7,362 nucleotides of DNA from JBEIUO01 sp964549785 (GTDB lineage Bacteria; Planctomycetota; Phycisphaerae; Phycisphaerales; UBA1924): the NCBI GenBank assembly GCA_964549785.1, contig CAZJXA010000171.1:1-7362 (forward strand). The letters are read 5' to 3'. The translations under genes were made by a program, and so were the position numbers. Below are positions 1 to 6,317 of this stretch, piece by piece (position 1 is the first letter of the stretch; each line of letters begins with the position of its first letter). The notes under the pieces are model-generated. The model was not told the origin of the DNA, did not search any database, and was given only the letters and a program-made list of their open reading frames with translations.

Positions 1-1809
1 GTGCACGAGCGCCTCTTCATCGCCGAACATGAACTCCGCCAAGGCCTTGGCGAGCAGCGTCTTGCCCACGCCCGTGGGCCCGAGGAAGATAAACGAACCC
101 ATCGGCCGCTTGGGGTCCTTCAGGCCCGCCCGGGCGCGCCGGATGGCCTTCGACACGCTCTTGACCGCATCGTCCTGGCTGATGACCTTCTTGTGCAATT
201 CCTTCTCGAGGTCGAGCAGGCGCTGCGCCTCATTCTTCTCGAGCCTCTTGAGCGGCACGCCCGTCATCTTGGAAACGACCTCCGCGATGATGTCCTCATC
301 AACGACGCCGTCCACCTCCTGGGCCTTGGTCCGCCACTCCTTCATGGTCTCTTCACGCTTCTTGCGGAGTTGCTCGGCCTTGTCCCGGAGTTCCGCGGCG
401 CGCTCATAATCGGCGCCCTTCACGGCTTCGTCCTTCTCGACGCTCAGCCGCTCGATGTCGGCTTCGAGTTCCGCCAGGTTGGGCGGCTTGGTCATGCTCT
501 TGAGACGGACGCGAGCGCCGGCCTCGTCGATGACGTCGATCGACTTGTCGGGCTGAACGCGGCCCGGGATGTAGCGCCCGGAGAGTTCGACCGCGGCCCG
601 GAGGGCGCCGTCCGTGATCTGCACCCGGTGGTGCTGCTCGTAGCGGTCGCGGAGACCCTTGAGGATCTCGACAGCCTGCTCGCTGGAGGGGGGCTCGACG
701 GTGATGGACTGGAAGCGACGGGCGAGGGCGGCGTCCTTCTCGATGTACTTGCGATATTCATCGAAGGTGGTGGCGCCGATGCACTGAATCTCGCCGCGGG
801 CCAAAGCGGGCTTGAGGACGTTCGAGGCGTCGATCGCGCCCTCGGCTCCGCCCGCACCGACCAAGGTGTGCAGTTCGTCGATAAAGAGGATGACGTTCTT
901 GGCCCGACGGACCTCGTTCATCACGGCCTTGATGCGTTCCTCGAACTGGCCGCGATACTTGGTGCCGGCCACCATCATCGCGAGGTCGAGGACGACAATG
1001 CGGCGCTCGTGGAGGATCTCCGGGACGTCACCCGAGATGATCTTCTGAGCCAACCCTTCGACGATGGCCGTCTTGCCGACGCCCGCCTCGCCCAAAAGGA
1101 CGGGGTTGTTCTTGGTGCGGCGGCAGAGGATCTGCACCACACGCTCGATCTCGTTGGTGCGGCCGATCACCGGGTCGAGGGTGTTCTCGCGGGCCAGTTC
1201 GGTGAGGTCGCGCCCGAAGGAATCGAGTGCCGGGGTCTTGCTCTTGCCCTTGGCGGAACCGCCGGAAGCAGGGGTCGCTCCGGATTGGGGGTCGCGGCCA
1301 CCGCCGTTGCCGGAGCCGCCTTCCTTTTCGCCGCCGCCACCGCCGCCGGTGTTGCCTTCGGCGTTCTCGTTGCCCGCGCCGAGGAGGTTGAGGACTTCCT
1401 CGCGGACCTCTTCGAGTTTGAGGCCCAAGTTCATCAGCACCTGGGCGGCGACTCCGTCGTGCTCACGCAGAAGGCCGAGCAAAAGATGCTCGGTGCCGAC
1501 GTAGTTATGGTTGAGGTTGCGGGCCTCTTCGATGGCGTACTCAATGACCTTCTTGGCACGGGGCGTCTGCGGCAGACGGCCCATGGTGACCATCTCGGGT
1601 CCGGCCTTGACCAATTTTTCGACTTCCAGCCGGACTTTGCGGAGATCGACGTCCAGATTCTTGAGGACGTTGGCCCCGACCCCGGAACCCTCCTTGACGA
1701 GACCGAGCAGGATGTGCTCGGTCCCGATGTATTCGTGGTTAAGGCGCTGGGCCTCCTGATTAGCGAGCGCCATCACTTTGCGGGCACGATCGGTAAAGCG
1801 TTCAAACAT
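1..1809 (-). CDS. clpC: ATP-dependent Clp protease ATP-binding subunit ClpC (C-terminus cut by window edge)
   Basis: This is a Hsp100/Clp AAA+ unfoldase that hands substrates to the ClpP peptidase in the cytoplasm. The visible 603 residues begin MFERFTDRARKVMALANQEA. They contain the double Clp-N repeat (about 1-143, with paired EYIGTEHILLGL and NYVGTEHLLLGL motifs) and a Gly-rich linker (about 144-193). AAA+ domain 1 has Walker A GEAGVGKT at 240-247, Walker B VILFIDE at 306-312, sensor-1 GATT at 345-348 and Arg-finger candidates R364/R365. A UVR-like helical middle segment (about 445-490, ADYERAAELRDKAEQLRK) separates ClpC from ClpA and ClpB. Domain 2 begins with Walker A GPTGVGKT at 577-584, and the window ends about 19 residues later. 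Family members are usually about 810-850 residues, so roughly a quarter is missing. The ATG at 1807-1809 is supported by the canonical ClpC N-terminus and a GAGGA seven bases upstream. It lies downstream of the acyltransferase gene on the same strand, 361 bp away. Confidence 0.97.
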   Translation of the reverse strand, partial: MFERFTDRARKVMALANQEAQRLNHEYIGTEHILLGLVKEGSGVGANVLKNLDVDLRKVRLEVEKLVKAGPEMVTMGRLPQTPRAKKVIEYAIEEARNLNHNYVGTEHLLLGLLREHDGVAAQVLMNLGLKLEEVREEVLNLLGAGNENAEGNTGGGGGGEKEGGSGNGGGRDPQSGATPASGGSAKGKSKTPALDSFGRDLTELARENTLDPVIGRTNEIERVVQILCRRTKNNPVLLGEAGVGKTAIVEGLAQKIISGDVPEILHERRIVVLDLAMMVAGTKYRGQFEERIKAVMNEVRRAKNVILFIDELHTLVGAGGAEGAIDASNVLKPALARGEIQCIGATTFDEYRKYIEKDAALARRFQSITVEPPSSEQAVEILKGLRDRYEQHHRVQITDGALRAAVELSGRYIPGRVQPDKSIDVIDEAGARVRLKSMTKPPNLAELEADIERLSVEKDEAVKGADYERAAELRDKAEQLRKKREETMKEWRTKAQEVDGVVDEDIIAEVVSKMTGVPLKRLEKNEAQRLLDLEKELHKKVISQDDAVKSVSKAIRRARAGLKDPKRPMGSFIFLGPTGVGKTLLAKALAEFMFGDEEALVH

Positions 1810-1816
1810 GGCTTGG

Positions 1817-1821
1817 TCCTC
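1817..1821 (-). promoter_or_regulatory. Ribosome binding site of clpC
   Basis: Read on the minus strand this is GAGGA, with seven bases between it and the ATG at 1807-1809. The spacing is ideal and it fixes the start of clpC. Confidence 0.7.
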
Positions 1822-1828
1822 GACGGAG

Positions 1829-1894
1829 CCCGAAGCGGTTTTCGCTCCGGGATGCCGTTCCTTTCTTCGCAACGACACCCCCGAAAGGTTCGGG
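1829..1894 (-). promoter_or_regulatory. Two hairpins in the clpC leader
   Basis: The first hairpin (1829-1851) has nine base pairs in the mRNA, including one G-U wobble, around a five-base loop (AAAAC read on the minus strand). It ends eight bases before the ribosome binding site. The second (1880-1894) is a perfect six-pair stem, CCCGAA with TTCGGG, around a three-base loop. Neither is followed by a T-run on the minus strand, so they are not evident intrinsic terminators. They could stabilise the mRNA or control translation, but that role is inference. No HrcA/CIRCE-type inverted repeat was seen. Confidence 0.35.
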
Positions 1895-2024
1895 AGGCGT
1901 GATGGATTTCTCGGACGGTAGGAAACCCGCGTCTCCGGCCGTCCAACCGGGCGGGCGAAGCGGTTATCGGGCGGCTTCAGCCGTCCGACGAAGCCTCGGG
2001 GCCGATCGGTTGACACTTATCGGC

Positions 2025-2040
2025 AGCGAGCGGCGTGCCA
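2025..2040 (-). promoter_or_regulatory. Sigma-54-like promoter match upstream of clpC
   Basis: The minus strand reads TGGCACGCCGCTCGCT. The full -24 box TGGCACG is present and the invariant GG-N10-GC spacing is kept. The -12 box is TCGCT rather than the preferred TTGCA. Transcription would start roughly at 2014, giving a leader of about 205 bases before clpC. GG-N10-GC alone is common in GC-rich DNA; the complete TGGCACG makes it worth noting. No enhancer-binding site was identified. Confidence 0.3.
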
Positions 2041-2170
2041 TTGGGCGAAGATGCGGAGAACTGAAGAGGCGGTCGAAAAGGACTGGGAATGGGCTGGGCG
2101 GGCCAAGCGGGGAGCCGAAGGGCGCTGCAAGGCGATGGGAGCGTCAAATTGGCAGGGACCGGCTCGTCAG

Positions 2171-2785
2171 TTACGTTCGCCGTCGGCCCGGCACGCCCAC
2201 CACGATCGCTCCGTTCGGCACGTCTTCCACCACCACCGCCCCGGCTCCGATCGTGCAGCTGCGGCCGATGGTCACTCCCGGCAGCACTCGGGCACCCATG
2301 CCAATCAGCGTGTCGCTTCCGACCCGAACGTGGCCCGCCAAGATCGCCCCCGGCGCGAGGTGGACATTCTCACCCAACTCACATTCGTGCTCGACGATCG
2401 CCCCGGTGTTGATGATGGCGTGCGGACCCACCACCGCGAACGCCTGCACGATCGCTCCGGCACCCACGAACCCGCCCTGATCGATTCGGGCCGACTTGGA
2501 GACCGTCGCCGCCGGGTGAAGCACCGTGGTCCATTCATCGTCGTCGACGACCCCGGCGAACGCGGCGATCACCACGCGTCGGGACGCGAGGCCGCCCAGC
2601 GTTATTAAACGTGCCCCCACGAACGCCTCAGACAGCATCCCGAGGTGCCGAAGACCCCCGAGCCGGCACGCCGCCGCCTCGCGCGAGTCGTCGTAGACCC
2701 CGGCCAAGTCCCAACCGGCCGCCGCCGCCGCTTCCAACACGACCAGTGCATGCCCGCCACCACCGATCAAGGACAATCCCGTCAT
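2171..2785 (-). CDS. NeuD/PglD-family sugar O- or N-acyltransferase (hexapeptide-repeat protein)
   Basis: The gene encodes 204 residues from the chosen start. The N-terminal part begins MTGLSLIGGGGHALVVLEAA, the Gly-rich strand-turn-helix (GGGGH at 8-12) that opens NeuD/PglD proteins and binds the nucleotide-sugar or sugar substrate. From about residue 90 onward, imperfect hexapeptide repeats (LHPAATVSKSARI, GAGAIV, GMGARVLPGV, GAGAVVVEDV) build the left-handed beta-helix that binds acetyl-CoA. His133 in VEHECELG matches the catalytic base of PglD, and the end GVPGRRRT is the usual family terminus. Members acetylate UDP-amino-sugars, sialic acid or related surface-glycan precursors; the substrate cannot be told here. 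In-frame ATGs at 2795-2797 and 2822-2824 are possible; the inner one is chosen because it puts the Gly motif where the family has it. No other glycan gene is adjacent. Confidence 0.88.
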   Translation of the reverse strand: MTGLSLIGGGGHALVVLEAAAAAGWDLAGVYDDSREAAACRLGGLRHLGMLSEAFVGARLITLGGLASRRVVIAAFAGVVDDDEWTTVLHPAATVSKSARIDQGGFVGAGAIVQAFAVVGPHAIINTGAIVEHECELGENVHLAPGAILAGHVRVGSDTLIGMGARVLPGVTIGRSCTIGAGAVVVEDVPNGAIVVGVPGRRRT

Positions 2786-2899
2786 GGCCTGAAGCATATC
2801 GGAACCGTCCCCATCAAACCGCATTTTTGGGGTAGGGGCTTCCGGGCGTGCGATGCCATCCGAACCTCACAATCGAGGTGTCCGATAGGGTTAGGGATT

Positions 2900-3004
2900 T
2901 CAACCACTCCCTGCATCCAAACTCGGGCGGCCTGCATGCGTATAAATATCCGGGGAAACGCCGTTTTCAACCGCTGTCCGTGCGCCCGCGGCGGCTCAAC
3001 CGCT
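2900..3004 (+). repeat. Short direct repeats TCAACC(G/A)CT in the divergent promoter region
   Basis: TCAACCGCT occurs at 2967-2975 and 2996-3004, and the variant TCAACCACT at 2900-2908. A further exact copy at 3121-3129 lies inside the coding sequence. The first three flank the candidate -10 box and its leader. They could be a protein-binding site, or chance. Confidence 0.3.
2941..2946 (+). promoter_or_regulatory. Possible -10 box for the cyclophilin-repeat gene
   Basis: TATAAA, within the AT-rich run TATAAATAT, stands out in very GC-rich surroundings 77 bases before the ATG of the plus-strand gene. No convincing -35 box lies 16-18 bases upstream (the sequence there is about CAAACT), so the call rests on the -10 alone. 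Confidence 0.3.
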
Positions 3005-3013
3005 TCGATTTTT

Positions 3014-3019
3014 GGAGAG
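3014..3019 (+). promoter_or_regulatory. Ribosome binding site of the cyclophilin-repeat gene
   Basis: GGAGAG lies three bases before the ATG at 3023-3025 (core GGAG has five bases of spacing). It decides the start. The reading frame is open back to 2645, but that extension overlaps the divergent acyltransferase gene and lacks a credible start. Confidence 0.65.
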
Positions 3020-3022
3020 ATT

Positions 3023-5935
3023 ATGAATTCCAGCCGCGCCAACGCGTCCGCTCGTCCGAGGTTTATTCAGCGTCTACTTTCGCTGAGCGGGGGCACCGCA
3101 GCGCCGGCACCCGCAGCGTTTCAACCGCTTGAGGCAAGGCAGATGCTCGCGGCGACGGTGATCGATGACTTTGACGACGTCACGGTGGGGATCAACGCGG
3201 GACCGGCGGTCATTGAACTCGCGCCCCGCATCACCGACCCCGCCCTCAACGGCAACATCATCCGATTCGCGTCCAACATGGGCGACGTTTTCGTCCAACT
3301 CTACAACAACGAGACGCCGCTCAGTGTCACCAATTTCATGCAGTATGTGAACTCTGATCCGAATAGCGCCTTCACGTACAACAATGCGATCATTCATCGG
3401 GCCGACAGCCTCGGGAACGGTGAGCAGTTCGTCGTCCAGGGCGGCGGGTTCCGATACTCCGAAGCGGACATCTTCACCTCGATCTCCGCGTATCCCTTCG
3501 TAACCAACGAGCACCGCGCGAACACCGCCCTTCGCGGCACCCTGTCGTACGCCAAGCGCGGCAACAACCCCAACAGCGCATCCAACCAGTTCTTCTTCAA
3601 TCTCCGCGATAACAGCGATATTCTTGACGACCAGAACGGTGGGTTTACGACCTTCGGTCGTGTCCTGGGTTCGGGGATGACCGTGGTCGATGCGATGGCC
3701 GCGCTCCCCCGGTTCAACTTTGCCCCGAGCGACCCGAACACCCCCTTTGGGACCGTGCCGCTCCGCAACTACACGAACGGCCAACCGTATGTGTCGGAGA
3801 ATTTCGTCACCTTCAGCACCATTACGCTGACCAGCCGGATGACCTACACCGTCACGGTCGCCGATCCGACGAAGGTTTCCGCACAGATCATCGAGGGCAA
3901 CCTCAGCCTGTCGTACATCGCGAACGCCACCGGAAGCACGACGGTCACCGTCACCGGAACCAGCCGCGACGGCGGCGACCCGGTCTCCGATACGTTCACG
4001 GTGAGCATCGGCATCCCCACGGTCACCACCACCCAAGCGAGCACGGCGAGCGTGCAGCCCGGCACGTCCTTCACGATCACCTCGCTGGGCGTCACCGATC
4101 AAGGCACCGGCACCGTCGCCGCGATTCAATACTGGCGCGACGCCAACGCCAACGGTACCTTCGAGTCGGGTTCCGACCTGCTCGTCGCCACGGCCACATC
4201 GGCCGAGGGCAATTGGCTCGCCACCATCCCCACCGGCGAAACCGCCTCCGGCCTGTATACCTACTTCGCCCGCCCGACGGATAACGACAACATCTTCGGC
4301 TTCGTCGCCTCCACCCAGGTCCGCATCAACGCCAACCCCACCCTGGGCGGGGTTTCCAGTTCGGCGTCGAGCGTACCCCAAGGCCAGGCCATCGACCTTA
4401 CCGCCGTCGATGCGGCCGACACCGACAGCGCCATCGAACGGGTTCGCTACTACCGCGACCTCAACGGTAACGGCACGCTGGAACTCGACATCGACGACGA
4501 GATCGGTGATTCGGGCAGCGACGAAACCAACTTCCGTTCGCGCATCACGACCACCGGCTTCCCCTTCGGCTCGGTCACCATCCTCGCCCGGGCCGAGGAC
4601 GAGTTCGGCGGCCTCTCCGGGGTCGCCGCCACGACGATCACGCTTCTCGCGAACCCGCCGACCCTCGGTTCTGTCCGGGCCTCGCCCTCGCTCATCCCCA
4701 ACGCCGGCACGCCGGTCGTCCTTACCGCCTCCGGCTATCGCGACCGCGACGGCCTCGTGACCGGCGTCGAATACTGGCGCGACAACGGCGATGGCACCTT
4801 CAACACCGACACCGACACTTTCCTGGGCGGCTCCAACACCGCCCGCGGCGGCTACCGCTTCGAGGCCTCGACCGACGGGTTCGACCCTGGCACCTACACC
4901 TTCTTCGCCCGGGCTGTCGACAACGCCGGCCTCTTGTCGGAGGCCGTCGCCACCAGCGCCCGCATCAACGCCGCTCCCACCATCGCCGCCCTCACCGCCG
5001 ATTCCGAGTCGGTGGAACGCCTCTCATTCTTCACCCTCATCGCCTCGGGCGTGGCCGATGACACCACCGTCCGCTCCGTGACCTTCTACCGCGACACCGA
5101 CGGCATCGCCGGCCTGAACACCGCCAACGAACGCGCCATCGGACGCGGCCGCCGCAACGCCGACGGCTCGTGGTCCCTCCGCATCAACACCCGCGGCTTT
5201 GCCAATGGCGAGAACACCTTCTACGCGGTCGCGACCGACGCCAACAACGGCGTCTCATCGCCCGCCATCACCACCGCGACGATCGTCAACGCCCTGCCCA
5301 CCGCCTCTGGGATCACGGTCCGCACGCCCATCGTTGCGAACCTTGGCAACGACATCACGCTCACCGTGCGCTCGCCCAAGGACCGGGACGGCACGGTCTC
5401 TCTCGTCAGGTACTACCTCGATACCAACAACAACGGGCAGGTCGATCTCGAGGGGGCTGTGACGGACCTGTACCTCGCCGAGAACAACCGCCGCTCGTAC
5501 GGCGTGACGTTCAATACCTCCAACTTCCAGATCGGGGCCAACACTGTTCTGGCCCAAGTCGAGGACAACGACGGCGATCGCAGCTCGCCGGCCAGCGCCC
5601 AAGTCTTCGTCAACGCCGCACCAACGATCGATTCATTCTCCGTGCCGGACACGTCGGTCGTCAACGGCGAACGGTTTACCGTCGCCGCCGGCAACGTGGC
5701 CGATGCCGACGGCAGCGTCCGCTCCGTCGACTTCTACATCGACACCAACGGCGACGGCGAGTTCACTTCGGGCACCGACCGCTCATTGGGGCGCGGCCGC
5801 AACGTGGACGGTGTCTGGAGCCTGACGACCAGCGTCCGGAACGTGGGTACCGGTGTACGCTCGATCTTTGCCCGAGCGACCGATAACAGTGGCGGCTTCA
5901 GCAACGTCCGCGAGGCTGAAATCCTGATCGCGTAA
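3023..5935 (+). CDS. Exported LEPR-motif protein: cyclophilin-type peptidyl-prolyl isomerase with six Ig-like repeats
   Basis: The protein has 970 residues. Residues 36-44 read LEARQMLAA, resembling the LEPR-type N-terminal motif of exported planctomycete proteins; no ordinary hydrophobic signal peptide precedes it. Residues about 77-230 form a cyclophilin domain. IIHR at 123-126 places R126 at the catalytic Arg55 of human CypA; FVVQGGG at 136-142 matches FMVQGGD; NTALRGTLSYAK and SNQFFFNL (187-194) match the conserved core; L201 matches Leu122. The Trp121 and His126 positions appear to be Ile200 and Phe208, common types of change in bacterial cyclophilins. Residues about 262-330 look like one Ig/cadherin-type domain. 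Residues 331-970 are six tandem repeats described separately. The chain ends straight after the last repeat, with no membrane anchor, PEP-CTERM or dockerin. It probably folds proteins or acts structurally outside the cytoplasm; isomerase activity and location are inferred. A strong terminator follows, so it is likely transcribed alone. Confidence 0.9.
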   Translation: MNSSRANASARPRFIQRLLSLSGGTAAPAPAAFQPLEARQMLAATVIDDFDDVTVGINAGPAVIELAPRITDPALNGNIIRFASNMGDVFVQLYNNETPLSVTNFMQYVNSDPNSAFTYNNAIIHRADSLGNGEQFVVQGGGFRYSEADIFTSISAYPFVTNEHRANTALRGTLSYAKRGNNPNSASNQFFFNLRDNSDILDDQNGGFTTFGRVLGSGMTVVDAMAALPRFNFAPSDPNTPFGTVPLRNYTNGQPYVSENFVTFSTITLTSRMTYTVTVADPTKVSAQIIEGNLSLSYIANATGSTTVTVTGTSRDGGDPVSDTFTVSIGIPTVTTTQASTASVQPGTSFTITSLGVTDQGTGTVAAIQYWRDANANGTFESGSDLLVATATSAEGNWLATIPTGETASGLYTYFARPTDNDNIFGFVASTQVRINANPTLGGVSSSASSVPQGQAIDLTAVDAADTDSAIERVRYYRDLNGNGTLELDIDDEIGDSGSDETNFRSRITTTGFPFGSVTILARAEDEFGGLSGVAATTITLLANPPTLGSVRASPSLIPNAGTPVVLTASGYRDRDGLVTGVEYWRDNGDGTFNTDTDTFLGGSNTARGGYRFEASTDGFDPGTYTFFARAVDNAGLLSEAVATSARINAAPTIAALTADSESVERLSFFTLIASGVADDTTVRSVTFYRDTDGIAGLNTANERAIGRGRRNADGSWSLRINTRGFANGENTFYAVATDANNGVSSPAITTATIVNALPTASGITVRTPIVANLGNDITLTVRSPKDRDGTVSLVRYYLDTNNNGQVDLEGAVTDLYLAENNRRSYGVTFNTSNFQIGANTVLAQVEDNDGDRSSPASAQVFVNAAPTIDSFSVPDTSVVNGERFTVAAGNVADADGSVRSVDFYIDTNGDGEFTSGTDRSLGRGRNVDGVWSLTTSVRNVGTGVRSIFARATDNSGGFSNVREAEILIA
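4013..5932 (+). repeat. Six tandem Ig-like protein repeats of 106-108 residues
   Basis: Repeats start at about 4013, 4331, 4649, 4970, 5291 and 5615 (protein residues 331, 437, 543, 650, 757, 865). Each begins near (N)A-x-PT and ends with an ARA-x-DN-x-G-x-x-S segment and a short strand. The middle carries a (Y/F)Y(R/L/I)D-x-N-x-(N/D)G loop resembling a calcium site: DANANG, DLNGNG, DNGDG (one residue short), DTDGIAG (altered), DTNNNG, DTNGDG. The copies are diverged, pointing to old duplication rather than a recent expansion. The nearly constant period suggests a rod of similar beta-sandwich domains. Confidence 0.85.
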
Positions 5936-5974
5936 CACGTCCGACCGGTCCCTCCCACTGTCCTACCGACGAAT

Positions 5975-6017
5975 GCACCGACTCTGCCGCTCTCACGGCA
6001 GAGTCGGTGCGCGTTTT
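5975..6017 (+). terminator. Rho-independent terminator after the cyclophilin-repeat gene
   Basis: A perfect 15-bp stem (5975-5989 with 5996-6010, starting GCACCGACTCTGCCG) encloses a six-base loop CTCTCA and is followed by GCGTTTT. It begins 40 bases after the stop codon. The T-run is short (four), but the stem is very stable and the T-run is on the plus-strand side only. Confidence 0.85.
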
Positions 6018-6303
6018 GGCCATGCAGATGACGTCGCGGCCTTCTTCGTGCAGTGGGACGGCGGGTGCTGACAAGGCGGCGCCGAAGGTTAAACAGGTAA
6101 CCCCCTGGCCTCCCGCAGCACCGCGCGGTCGAGCAAAAAGCGGGGGAGCCCATCGCCGGTCGTTTTTCGTATTTTCGTCCGCGAGTTGGCGGGTCCAACG
6201 CTCCGTTCTCGCGGTTCATGTCAGCGGCATCACCACGCATTTCCTTAGAGCGGTGATTGGACGTAGACACACACGCGGCGGACGCCGAACGCCCCGGGCT
6301 TTC
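6018..6303. other. Non-coding region before the second LEPR-motif gene
   Basis: No convincing gene. Open frames on both strands here are Arg/Pro/Ser-rich and lack a ribosome binding site or recognisable protein. Small inverted repeats are present: GTTGG-N5-CCAAC at 6185-6199 and GGTTA-N6-TAACC at 6087-6102. A T-rich patch at 6161-6175 includes TATTTT at 6170-6175, but no matching -35 box was found. A promoter for the downstream gene should lie here but cannot be placed. Confidence 0.5.
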
Positions 6304-6309
6304 AGGGGG
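6304..6309 (+). promoter_or_regulatory. Ribosome binding site of the dockerin gene
   Basis: AGGGGG lies eight bases before the ATG at 6318-6320 and supports that start. The intact translation signal suggests the disruption downstream is recent or a sequence error. Confidence 0.6.
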
Positions 6310-6317
6310 TTTTTCAC

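Larger units (their letters stand above)
1810..2170. other. Non-coding region between clpC and the acyltransferase gene
   Basis: These 361 bases separate two minus-strand genes. Open frames here have the Arg/Pro/Ser-rich look of GC-rich chance ORFs and no recognisable start context. Besides the RBS, hairpins and sigma-54-like match listed separately, there is a six-pair inverted repeat (GGACGG at 1913-1918, CCGTCC at 1939-1944). A TTGACA occurs at 2010-2015 on the plus strand, but it has no matching -10 box and faces away from clpC. No T-tailed terminator was seen after the acyltransferase gene, so read-through into clpC is possible. Confidence 0.55.

Noticed and set aside
1..1902. A 633-codon open frame on the plus strand
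   Set aside because: It is the antisense shadow of clpC. The minus strand gives an unmistakable ClpC with both Walker motifs; the plus translation has no recognisable domain and arises from the strong GC bias of codon third positions.
2010..2015. TTGACA as a plus-strand -35 box
   Set aside because: No -10 box lies 16-18 bases downstream (GCGTGC there) and no plus-strand gene follows.
2645..3022. The 126-codon upstream extension of the cyclophilin-repeat frame
   Set aside because: It overlaps the divergent acyltransferase gene and has Arg/Pro-rich low-quality sequence. The ATG at 3023 has its own RBS, and it places the LEPR motif at the usual distance from the start.
3074..4381. A 435-codon open frame on the minus strand
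   Set aside because: It lies opposite the cyclophilin and first repeats, is Gly/Arg/Asp/Val-rich without a domain, and the plus-strand protein is clearly real.
5734..6270. A 178-codon minus-strand frame over the terminator and last repeat
   Set aside because: It crosses a perfect terminator stem, is Arg/Pro/Thr-rich and has no recognisable protein or RBS.
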